DNA of 64,000 bases from Chryseobacterium defluvii (lineage in GTDB: Bacteria > Bacteroidota > Bacteroidia > Flavobacteriales > Weeksellaceae). Below are positions 1-7,366 of the stretch, one piece after another. The notes below the pieces were generated by a model. That model was not told the origin of the DNA and did not search any database. It was given only the letters and a program-made list of their open reading frames with translations. The stretch is from the NCBI RefSeq assembly GCF_003634775.1, contig NZ_RBXB01000001.1, positions 434,001 through 498,000 of the forward strand, in the 5' to 3' direction. The position numbers and the translations under genes were made by a program. Numbering within the stretch: position 1 is the stretch's first letter; every line of letters begins with the position of its first letter.

Positions 1-261
1 TTGTCCAATATTTATTTTAAAAGAATCAGTTAATATTTTTTTTCTAATTTCATTACCATTCTGAATGATTGAATAAGAGTTTACATTGTATGCACTCACT
101 AAAATTGCAATTTCGGAATCAGGAAATAATTTTATTAAATTATTTTTGAGAACCTGATTGTCATTTTCCAATATATCGAATATTAACTGAGGACTGACAA
201 TAATAATTTTGTCATCCAATTTTCCTATGGATAATCCAGTCATATTATTTTGAGCTTGCAT
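1..261 (-). CDS. Unknown protein, partial (C-terminus outside window)
   Basis: An open frame runs from an ATG at 261 down to base 1 without a stop (87 codons), so only the N-terminal part is seen. It begins MQAQNNMTGLSIGKLDDKI and alternates short hydrophobic strands with charged turns. No signal peptide, membrane segment or known motif is recognised. Upstream of the ATG the same frame stays open for 21 more codons with protein-like content (…KKIGFGTLKPNKEISI) until a TAG at 325-327. No ATG, GTG or TTG lies in that extension. The real start may therefore be this ATG, or the gene may be 5'-truncated. Function unknown. Confidence 0.5.
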   Translation of the reverse strand, partial: MQAQNNMTGLSIGKLDDKIIIVSPQLIFDILENDNQVLKNNLIKLFPDSEIAILVSAYNVNSYSIIQNGNEIRKKILTDSFKINIGQ

Positions 262-513
262 GATTGAAATCTCTTTGTTAGGCTTTAGAGTACCAAAGCC
301 TATTTTTTTTGGTACATCATTAATCTAGATATTAATTGCATTAGTTATAATGATAAGATAGATTTTCCAGCTCATATTTTGGGTTTTATGGTTATCTCAA
401 ATATATAAATAATATAAAAAAAGATATTAGCAATTGAATTTCAATAGTTTTTTCCTGAATTCATCGATCAGACTTATCAATTACAAAAAGTAACTAATGC
501 GATATATATGTTT

Positions 514-521
514 TAAATTTG
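514..521 (+). promoter_or_regulatory. Putative -7 promoter element (TAAATTTG)
   Basis: TAAATTTG matches the Bacteroidota -7 consensus TAnnTTTG and lies 30 bp before the chosen ATG at 552. No convincing -33 TTTG is seen, so confidence is modest. Its last three bases form the TTG that begins the longest frame, which argues against that TTG as a start codon. Confidence 0.4.
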
Positions 522-551
522 TTTGGTTTTTCAGACCTAACAATTGAAATT

Positions 552-1556
552 ATGAAAAATTTTGAGCTCTCTGTTCTGGATCTTGCTCCCGTAAAGCAGG
601 AAAAGACTATCCACGATACCTTTCAGGACAGTTTATCATTAGCTAATTACGTAGAAAATTTAAATTATAAAAGGTTCTGGTTGGCTGAACATCATAATAT
701 GGCGAGTATCGCCAGTTCAGCCACCTCTGTTCTCATCGGGTTTATTGCAAACGGAACAAAAAGAATAAGAGTCGGCTCCGGAGGAATTATGCTTCCAAAT
801 CACAGTTCTTTAGTGATTGCAGAACAATTTGGAACCCTGGAATCTCTTTTTCCCGGAAGAATTGATCTGGGATTGGGAAGAGCACCGGGAACGGATGGTT
901 TGACGGCGCAGGCTTTAGGAAGAAATCCGGCCATTATCAATGAACAATTCCCTAGGCAAATTTTAGAATTACAGCGATATTTTTCAAAAGAAAATTCAGA
1001 ATCTTTGGTTCGGGCTATTCCGGGAGAAGGGCTGGATATTCCGTTGTATATTTTAGGCTCTAGTACAGACAGTGCTTGGTTGGCTGCAGAATTAGGGCTT
1101 CCTTATGCTTTTGCCGGGCATTTTGCTCCTGAACAAATGGAAATGGCTTTCAATATTTACAGAGAACATTTTGAGCCTTCTAAACAATTGGATGCTCCTT
1201 ATATTATGGCTTGCGTCAACGGAATTGCTGCAGAAACTTCTGAAGAAGCGCATTGGCTGTCCACCACCTTGTTTCAGGCATTCATCAATATTGTAAGAAA
1301 CGACAGAAAACCTTTTGCACCCCCTGTTGAAGATATGGATGAAATCTGGTCGCCGATGGAAAAAAGTGCTGTTTTACAAAAATTAAGATACAGTTTTATC
1401 GGAAGCCAGCCTGAAATTGAAGAAAAATTAAAAAACTTCCAGGAAAAATTCAATGTGGATGAACTGATCATCAATTCCCATATTTATGATCATCAGAAAA
1501 GACTGGATTCTTACAGAATTTTCAGGGAAGCAGCCAACTCTCTATTCAAAGCGTAA
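552..1556 (+). CDS. LLM-class flavin-dependent oxidoreductase
   Basis: Bacterial luciferase-like monooxygenase family (MsnO8/YhbW-type), a TIM-barrel enzyme that uses reduced flavin (FMNH2 or F420 in the family) with an unknown substrate. Family marks are the N-terminal LSVLDLAPV, the RFWLAEHHN segment, the GSGGIMLPNHSSLVIAEQF stretch and LGLGRAPGTDG, all typical of the luxA/luxB-like subgroup. From ATG 552 the protein is 334 aa, the usual family length. The frame also extends to a TTG at 519, but that codon overlaps a promoter-like element. It stands alone, about 70 bp before ribBA on the same strand. The specific reaction cannot be read from sequence. Confidence 0.85.
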   Translation: MKNFELSVLDLAPVKQEKTIHDTFQDSLSLANYVENLNYKRFWLAEHHNMASIASSATSVLIGFIANGTKRIRVGSGGIMLPNHSSLVIAEQFGTLESLFPGRIDLGLGRAPGTDGLTAQALGRNPAIINEQFPRQILELQRYFSKENSESLVRAIPGEGLDIPLYILGSSTDSAWLAAELGLPYAFAGHFAPEQMEMAFNIYREHFEPSKQLDAPYIMACVNGIAAETSEEAHWLSTTLFQAFINIVRNDRKPFAPPVEDMDEIWSPMEKSAVLQKLRYSFIGSQPEIEEKLKNFQEKFNVDELIINSHIYDHQKRLDSYRIFREAANSLFKA

Positions 1557-1572
1557 CAAACCGTTTATATAA

Positions 1573-1605
1573 ATTGGCACATGCCTGTTTTTATGAGTAT
1601 CTTTG
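1573..1605 (+). promoter_or_regulatory. Putative promoter of ribBA
   Basis: ATTG at 1573-1576 and TATCTTTG at 1598-1605 are separated by 21 bp, matching the Bacteroidota -33/-7 arrangement. The ribBA ATG follows at 1626, giving a leader of roughly 15 nt. No FMN riboswitch fits in the 69-bp gap. Confidence 0.6.
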
Positions 1606-1625
1606 CAAAAATTTAAAAAGTAAAA

Positions 1626-2747
1626 ATGTCTGATATTAAATTAAATACTATTCCAGAGGCAATCGAAGACCTTAAAAATGGTAAAATAATCATAGTAGTG
1701 GATGATGAGGACAGAGAAAACGAAGGAGATTTTCTTTGTGCTGCGGAATTAACGACTCCTGAATTAATCAATTTTATGGCGGTTCACGGAAGAGGGTTGA
1801 TCTGTATGCCGCTTCCTGAAAAAAGATGTGACGAGCTTGGCCTGGATATTATGGTAAGCAGAAGCAGTGATCCTAAAGAAACAGCTTTTACCGTATCTGT
1901 TGACCTTTTAGGAAACGGAACTTCTACCGGTATTTCTGCAGGTGACAGAGCAAAAACCATTTTGGCTTTGATGGATGAAAAATCAAAACCAACGGATTTT
2001 ATGAGACCGGGACACATTTTCCCGCTTCGTGCTAGAAAAGGAGGGGTGTTGAAAAGAGCCGGACATACGGAAGCTGCCATTGATTTGACTCATTTGGCAG
2101 GTTTAAAAGAAGGAGGAGTGATCTGCGAGATCATGAATGAAGACGGAACCATGGCCCGTTTACCTGAATTGTACGTATTTGCACAAAAACATAATATCAA
2201 AATTGTTTCTATTGAAGATCTGATCCATTATCAGCTCAAAAAAGGAAATCTTGTGGAGAGAATTGAAGAAAGAAAAGTGAAAACCCACTATGGAGAATTC
2301 GATTTCTTTGCTTTCAGAGAAACTTCGAATGATCAGGTGCATTTTGCTATAACAAAAGGAAGCTGGACGGTTGATGAACCTATATTGGTAAGAGTTCAGT
2401 CTTCAGATTCTTATTTCGATGTATTAACGAGATTAAATAATGGGGAAAAGCCTCTATTGGAAAAAGTGACCAATATGATCAACGAAGAAGGAAAAGGAGC
2501 GATTATTTTTATCAATAACGTTTCCAATTCTGAAAATACGCTAAGAAAGTTACAGCAGTTCCTGAATTACCAGGACGGGCAGGAACAACATCCTACTTTA
2601 GCATATAACTACAGGGATTATGGAATTGGGACACAGATTCTAAAAAATTTAGGAATTAATAAATTCAAGGTAATCACTCAGAACCCAAATATCAAACCTC
2701 AGGTTGGAGGTTATGATGTAGAAGTAACGGAAATGGTTCAATTATAG
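1626..2747 (+). CDS. ribB: RibBA: DHBP synthase with degenerate GTP cyclohydrolase II domain
   Basis: Residues about 1-205 are 3,4-dihydroxy-2-butanone-4-phosphate synthase, which converts ribulose 5-phosphate to the four-carbon riboflavin precursor. The acidic loop DDEDRENEGDF, GRGLICMP, the AGDRAKTI helix, RPGHIFPLRA and RAGHTEAAIDL are intact. Residues about 206-373 resemble GTP cyclohydrolase II, but the zinc-binding cysteine cluster that normally follows VRVHSE is absent: the equivalent stretch VRVQSSDSYFDVL has no Cys. The EGRGIGL-like loop is also replaced (EGKGAIIFINN), while the RDYGIGTQIL segment is retained. The protein is therefore predicted to be active only in the RibB half, with another protein supplying cyclohydrolase. 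It is 373 aa and stands alone, not in a rib operon here. Confidence 0.9.
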   Translation: MSDIKLNTIPEAIEDLKNGKIIIVVDDEDRENEGDFLCAAELTTPELINFMAVHGRGLICMPLPEKRCDELGLDIMVSRSSDPKETAFTVSVDLLGNGTSTGISAGDRAKTILALMDEKSKPTDFMRPGHIFPLRARKGGVLKRAGHTEAAIDLTHLAGLKEGGVICEIMNEDGTMARLPELYVFAQKHNIKIVSIEDLIHYQLKKGNLVERIEERKVKTHYGEFDFFAFRETSNDQVHFAITKGSWTVDEPILVRVQSSDSYFDVLTRLNNGEKPLLEKVTNMINEEGKGAIIFINNVSNSENTLRKLQQFLNYQDGQEQHPTLAYNYRDYGIGTQILKNLGINKFKVITQNPNIKPQVGGYDVEVTEMVQL

Positions 2748-2812
2748 AATGTGAATAGTGGATACTCAATTTTGCTTCACAATTGACGATTCGCTTTTTT
2801 ACAGCTAATATA

Positions 2813-2842
2813 AAAAATGGCTTGATGTATCAAGCCATTTTT
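2813..2842. terminator. Bidirectional terminator between ribBA and fmt
   Basis: AAAAATGGCTTGAT (2813-2826) pairs with ATCAAGCCATTTTT (2829-2842), with A/T runs on both sides. The convergent fmt gene ends inside it: its TGA and last three sense codons lie in the stem. Confidence 0.8.
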
Positions 2843-3777
2843 ATTTCGTCAAAATTCCTGAAACCGTTCAGGAAATCTTTTATATTCATTCTTTTCTTTC
2901 CTTCCAGTTGAAGCTCTAAAGGATAGTAAATTCCGTCTTGGGTATAGATTTTAAATTCATTTTTTGAAATATCCAAAGTTCCGACAGGTTTTCCATGATC
3001 TGAAAGCTCAAATTTTCCGCCATAGATTTTCAATCCTTTTTCCTCTTCTCCAATTTTTAAAGTGGTAAAAGCGGCAGGATAAGGAGACATTCCTAAAATA
3101 AACTGATGAACCGTTTTGGATGGTGCATCCCAGTTAATCCTTGTATCTTCTTTAAAGATTTTATAGGCATTTTTTGGATGTTCAACGTTGGGTTGAGGTT
3201 TTTCTACAATAGAATTTTCAGCTAAGCCATCCAGCGTTTTTACTACTAATTTGGCACCCATTTCCATTAAGCGGTCATGAAGGCTTCCTGCATTTTCGTC
3301 AGGTAACACTTCCAGTTCTTCCTGAAGCAGGATATTTCCCTCATCTATCTTCTCATTGATAAAAAAAGTAGTGGCTCCGGTTTTTTCCTCCCCATTAATA
3401 ATGGCGTAATTAATAGGAGCTGCACCTCTGTAATCCGGTAATAAGGAAGCATGAAGATTGAAAGTTCCTATTTTAGGCATTTCAAAAAGAACTTTAGGCA
3501 TCATTCTGAAAGCAACGACCACAAACACATCTGCATCCAGCTTTCTTAATTCTTCCAAAAATTCAGGATTTCTTAATTTTTCAGGCTGAAAAACAGGAAG
3601 ATGATGTTCTGCAGCAAAAACTTTTACGGGGGACTGATTGATTTTTTGTCCACGACCGCTTGCTTTATCCGCAACTGTTACAACACCTACCACTTCATGA
3701 TGAGACTTGTGAATAGCCTCCAATGAATTTTTGGCAAACTCCGGGGTACCCAGAAAAACGACTTTCAATGATTTCAT
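2830..3777 (-). CDS. fmt: Methionyl-tRNA formyltransferase
   Basis: Formylates the initiator Met-tRNA with 10-formyl-tetrahydrofolate for translation initiation. The N-terminal domain opens with KVVFLGTPEFA and carries the catalytic HASLLPDYRGAAPINYAIINGE block with the Asn-His-Asp surroundings of the formyltransferase fold. The C-terminal part holds the tRNA-binding beta-barrel (FKIYTQDGIYYPLELQLEGKK). At 315 aa it is full length. A TATCTTTG element lies 4 nt upstream of the ATG (3782-3789), so the message is probably leaderless. The final residues are encoded within the terminator hairpin shared with ribBA. Confidence 0.95.
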   Translation of the reverse strand: MKSLKVVFLGTPEFAKNSLEAIHKSHHEVVGVVTVADKASGRGQKINQSPVKVFAAEHHLPVFQPEKLRNPEFLEELRKLDADVFVVVAFRMMPKVLFEMPKIGTFNLHASLLPDYRGAAPINYAIINGEEKTGATTFFINEKIDEGNILLQEELEVLPDENAGSLHDRLMEMGAKLVVKTLDGLAENSIVEKPQPNVEHPKNAYKIFKEDTRINWDAPSKTVHQFILGMSPYPAAFTTLKIGEEEKGLKIYGGKFELSDHGKPVGTLDISKNEFKIYTQDGIYYPLELQLEGKKRMNIKDFLNGFRNFDEIKMA

Positions 3778-3781
3778 GGTG

Positions 3782-3789
3782 CAAAGATA
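3782..3789 (-). promoter_or_regulatory. Putative -7 element for fmt
   Basis: On the minus strand the bases read TATCTTTGCACCATG, with the ATG being the fmt start. This is the same 15-mer seen at queD. The predicted transcription start falls at or next to the ATG. No clear -33 box is seen. Confidence 0.55.
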
Positions 3790-3843
3790 AGGGTTATTGA
3801 AGGATTTAAAAATTGAAAGATTAAAAGATTAAAGAATTGATAC

Positions 3844-3886
3844 TGTCATTCTGAACGAAGCGAATGCGAAGTGAAGAATCTCAAAA
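3844..3886. repeat. Short interspersed repeat-like sequence
   Basis: The fmt-recQ gap holds a TGTCATTCTGAACGAAGCGA core followed by GAAGTGAAGAATCTC. Sequences of this TGTCATTCTGA…GAAGAATCTC form are, from general knowledge, scattered in intergenic regions of many genomes. It has no coding potential. Copy number cannot be judged from one window. Confidence 0.4.
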
Positions 3887-3905
3887 TTCTATAAATGACA
3901 AAATT

Positions 3906-5807
3906 TTATGCTAAAGTATACGTTCTGAAATTCAACATTTTTACCTTCCCCGAATCTAAAAGAAAAATTAAATTTTCCAGAATGTTTTCTTTAGGATGAT
4001 AACTGAGTTGTACAGAAAGCTCTTCAATGGTTGAAGGTTTCTTAGCCAGCAAATCAACGATTTGAAGTGAAATGTTTTTCCCGAAAATAGACTGCTTATT
4101 CTGTTCGCAAACAGAACACTGATCACAATTTTTTGAATTCTTTTCTCCAAAATAAGAAAGAATAAGTCTCATTTTGCAGTACTCTTTATTTTCTACATAA
4201 AATTTCATTTCCTCCCATTTCTGGATTTTATTTTTCTGAATATGTTCGAAAAGATTCCAATAAGCTCCTTGGACAGCTCTCTCATCTCTTGGCTTTAAAA
4301 ATTTTACACTGGACAATGCCCCATCCACATATTCCAGGTAATTTTTTTGATGAAGTTCCTTAAGGCGTTCCTTGATTAAAGGAATTCCAACCCCTATCTT
4401 GTTGCTTACCTGTTGTTCACTGAACATTACCTTATGAGAAGTGATACCTGAAACCGTACGAAGTAAAAGCTCAATGAAATAAGCGTCTTTCTGAGGCAAT
4501 TGGTCAATTTCATCAGCCTGCATCAGCAATTCCAGGGATGATAAGCTTTTATTGTCATTGAAATAAATGATTTCCTGATTGTGAAGGAAATTTAAAACAT
4601 TTTTTATCTTGGCAGTGGAGAGCTTGGTGAAATTTTGAATTCCGGCCATATTAAGCTGAAAGACTTTTTCCGGTAATTCATATTCTGCAATCTGGAAAAT
4701 AGAGTAGAGATAGGTGATAATCTTCTGAAATTCAGATTTGCTTGGGGTCTGGTTTTTTAAGATCTGATCAAAATTTACGAGCTCCTGCTTATTCCAGAGC
4801 AAGAATGCAAAACTCTCTTTTCCGTCTCTTCCCGCTCTGCCAATTTCCTGATAATAATTTTCTAATGAAGAAGAGGGGGAAAAATGAATTACAAAACGTA
4901 CATTGTCTTTATCTATTCCCATGCCGAATGCATTGGTAGAAATCAATACATGTTGGCTGCTGTTATTCCAAAGACTTTGCTTGGCATTTTTTTCTTTTGT
5001 TTTCAATCCGGCATGGAAGAAGTCTATGTTTTTTAGATTATTTTTCTGCAAAAATGCAGTAAGAAGCTCAGCTTCTTTTCTGGTTCTTACATACACAATA
5101 CCGGAATTTGAATTATACTTTAAGATATCCAGGACTCGCTGAAATTTGTCAGAAACTTCGTCAGTGAAAATTTTAATATTTTTCCTTTTAAAGCTTTTCT
5201 GAAAAACATTAACGTTTTTAAGCTCAAGTTTTATTTTAATTTCTTCAAGAACTTTAGGAGTGGCGGTAGCTGTTAAAGCCAGACATGGTATCCCGGTATT
5301 ATTTTTTCTGAACTCTTTTATGTTTTGATAACTTGGTCTGAAATCCTGCCCCCATTCGGAGATACAGTGAGCTTCATCTACTGCAATAAAAGATAACTGA
5401 ATATCTTCAACATTCTGGAGAAATTGAGCATTACTCAATCTTTCCGGAGATATATAAAGCAATTTTATTAAGCCTTCTTTACATCGGTTGAATATCAGTT
5501 CTGCATCAACATCCTCCAATTCCGATGATAAATATTCTGCTTCAATGCCGCGATGCTTTAATTGGTTAACCTGATCCTTCATTAATGCCAATAAAGGGGA
5601 AATAACAAGGCAGACTCCTTCTTTTAATAAGGCAGGAAGTTGATAGCATAATGATTTTCCAGCCCCTGTCGGTAATAAGACCAGGGTGTCTTTTTCCGTA
5701 ATAACAGAGTCAATAATTTCTTCCTGAGAATCTCTAAAACTATCATATCCCCAAAAGTGTTTGAGGGTGTCATATTTGAGTTGTTGGAATTCTTGAGAGG
5801 AAATCAT
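3906..5807 (-). CDS. RecQ-family ATP-dependent DNA helicase
   Basis: 3'-5' superfamily 2 helicase of DNA repair and recombination. Motif I is LLPTGAGKSLCYQLPAL, motif II is DEAHCISEWGQDFRPSY (DEAH), motif III is ALTATAT, and motif VI is QEIGRAGRDG. A RecQ zinc-binding region follows with four cysteines (KEYC…NCDQCSVCE), then a short winged-helix-like tail. No HRDC domain is present and the protein is about 633 aa, so this is the shorter RecQ type. The frame is open to an ATG at 5837, but MISSQEFQQL at 5807 is the better start because the preceding residues are an aromatic run unlike the family. Transcribed alone, after the OmpA terminator. Confidence 0.93.
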   Translation of the reverse strand: MISSQEFQQLKYDTLKHFWGYDSFRDSQEEIIDSVITEKDTLVLLPTGAGKSLCYQLPALLKEGVCLVISPLLALMKDQVNQLKHRGIEAEYLSSELEDVDAELIFNRCKEGLIKLLYISPERLSNAQFLQNVEDIQLSFIAVDEAHCISEWGQDFRPSYQNIKEFRKNNTGIPCLALTATATPKVLEEIKIKLELKNVNVFQKSFKRKNIKIFTDEVSDKFQRVLDILKYNSNSGIVYVRTRKEAELLTAFLQKNNLKNIDFFHAGLKTKEKNAKQSLWNNSSQHVLISTNAFGMGIDKDNVRFVIHFSPSSSLENYYQEIGRAGRDGKESFAFLLWNKQELVNFDQILKNQTPSKSEFQKIITYLYSIFQIAEYELPEKVFQLNMAGIQNFTKLSTAKIKNVLNFLHNQEIIYFNDNKSLSSLELLMQADEIDQLPQKDAYFIELLLRTVSGITSHKVMFSEQQVSNKIGVGIPLIKERLKELHQKNYLEYVDGALSSVKFLKPRDERAVQGAYWNLFEHIQKNKIQKWEEMKFYVENKEYCKMRLILSYFGEKNSKNCDQCSVCEQNKQSIFGKNISLQIVDLLAKKPSTIEELSVQLSYHPKENILENLIFLLDSGKVKMLNFRTYTLA

Positions 5808-5835
5808 AGGGTAAAAATAAGGAAAGTATGACAAC

Positions 5836-5863
5836 AAAAAAAGTCATGCAAAGCATGACTTTT
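5836..5863 (-). terminator. Terminator after the OmpA gene pair
   Basis: AAAAGTCATGC (5839-5849), loop AAA, GCATGACTTTT (5853-5863). On the minus strand the hairpin ends in a T run and closes the folK/OmpA transcription unit before recQ. Confidence 0.8.
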
Positions 5864-5884
5864 ATATATTACATAATAAGTTTA

Positions 5885-7333
5885 TTATTTTGCTTCGAAG
5901 TATACTCTTCTGTTCGCTCTGTTTTTCCATTCAGGACATTTAGTTGCAGGCTCACATTCAGGATACTTAAGATCTTTTTCACCTCTACCGATAGCGTTAA
6001 GCTTACCAGATTCAACACCGTTTTTGATTAAATAATCTTTAACATTATTGGCTCTTCTTTCAGATAATCTTTGGTTATAAGCATCAGAAGCTCTTGTATC
6101 TGTAGCTCCGATTACGTTATAAGAACCTGTTGAAGAGTTGATATAGTTAACAGCATTGTTAAGGATAGGAGTATTAGATGGTAAAATTCTATCTGAATTC
6201 AAGTCGAATTCGATTCCTTCTAAAGTTCTTTCCTCTTCTTTCACTGGTCCGGCAGTTGTTGTTGGACAACCGTTGTTTTCAACTGGTCCAGGAACAGTTA
6301 CACATTTATCGTAAAGATCAATTACTCCATCCAAATCAGTATCAAGAGCAACACCAGCACCATCAACTCTAGCACCTGCCGGAGTATCAAGTTGTCTGTC
6401 CCAATCATCACAAACGCCGTCATTATCAGCATCACCTTTCTTACAAACTTCGATATCCTGATTTTTGTTAGCCAAAACATCTAGCTTGTAATAAATTTCC
6501 TGTAATGGGTCATGCCACATTAGGTGGGATTCGTGCTTTCCTAGCTTTAAGGAAACCCCTAAAGTTGCATTGAAGAAATTATCAGATACCTGCTCTTCAC
6601 GCTTGTTGATATCGCTATATGCAGAGCCTCCGCCATCAAACTCATCATCACCAGTAACCGCATACATTACTCTACCTTCAATGTCAATTCTTCTGTTTAC
6701 CTTATATTTAAGACCTGCTCCGGCCTGTGCAAACATAGAACCTAGTTTGAACGGTTTAACCTCAGTAGCTAATCTTTGTCCGTTTTCGTCTTTCTGATAA
6801 GCTCTGTAAGCTAAAGTTCCAATACCTGCATATCCGTGTAATGCCCATCTGAAAGGAGAATGATTGTCAACTCTTCTTAAAAGATTAGAGAAGTTGATGT
6901 CTCCTAATAATGAGATCGCATCATACTGAGTTCTTGCACCCACTTGTTGATATGCGGAAGCATTGGCAGGAGCGGCATCTTTAGTATTGAACCATCCTTG
7001 TCTGGTTTCCCCTCTGTCATACTGTAATTTTAACCCAAAAGCATGAGTAATAGCTTTGTCAATACTTACATATGCAGAATAGCCGAAAAGGTTTTTACCA
7101 TTACCATTTTTAATAGATGTTAAGTCTGCCGACTGAACGAAAGGTACACCTACACCTGCTGAAATTGACCAGTCATTAAATCTTTTAGAGCTATTGGTAA
7201 ACGGAGATACATTAGCAGAACCTGAAGAAAATGTGTTAGGATATTCTCCAGTTGAAACTGCTGTTGAGTCCTGTGCATAACTAGCAGTAGGTATTGCTAA
7301 AGCTAATGCGACAATTGCTAAACTTAATTTCAT
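5885..7333 (-). CDS. OmpA-family outer membrane protein with TSP3 repeats (copy 2)
   Basis: Outer membrane protein tying the envelope to peptidoglycan. It has a Sec signal peptide (cleavage after ASYA), an N-terminal beta-barrel of about 280 residues, a thrombospondin type 3 calcium-binding linker (DADNDGVCDDWD…DTDLDGVIDLYDKC) and a C-terminal OmpA peptidoglycan-binding domain (IEFDLNSDRI…VIGATDTRASDAYNQRLSERRANNVKDYL…RGE). The C-terminus has an extra Cys pair, CEPATKC, before NRRVYF. It is 482 aa. It is a close paralog of the gene immediately upstream (33-bp gap), so this is a tandem duplication. Probably co-transcribed with that paralog. Confidence 0.9.
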   Translation of the reverse strand: MKLSLAIVALALAIPTASYAQDSTAVSTGEYPNTFSSGSANVSPFTNSSKRFNDWSISAGVGVPFVQSADLTSIKNGNGKNLFGYSAYVSIDKAITHAFGLKLQYDRGETRQGWFNTKDAAPANASAYQQVGARTQYDAISLLGDINFSNLLRRVDNHSPFRWALHGYAGIGTLAYRAYQKDENGQRLATEVKPFKLGSMFAQAGAGLKYKVNRRIDIEGRVMYAVTGDDEFDGGGSAYSDINKREEQVSDNFFNATLGVSLKLGKHESHLMWHDPLQEIYYKLDVLANKNQDIEVCKKGDADNDGVCDDWDRQLDTPAGARVDGAGVALDTDLDGVIDLYDKCVTVPGPVENNGCPTTTAGPVKEEERTLEGIEFDLNSDRILPSNTPILNNAVNYINSSTGSYNVIGATDTRASDAYNQRLSERRANNVKDYLIKNGVESGKLNAIGRGEKDLKYPECEPATKCPEWKNRANRRVYFEAK

Positions 7334-7366
7334 AGTGTATTTTTTATTTAGTTAATTAAATGATTT

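Noticed and set aside
1557..1625. FMN riboswitch before ribBA
   Set aside because: The 69-bp gap is too short and is explained by the promoter.
1784..2080. 98-codon minus-strand frame within ribBA
   Set aside because: Shadow of ribBA, a well-supported coding gene. The same applies to the other overlapping frames inside known genes.
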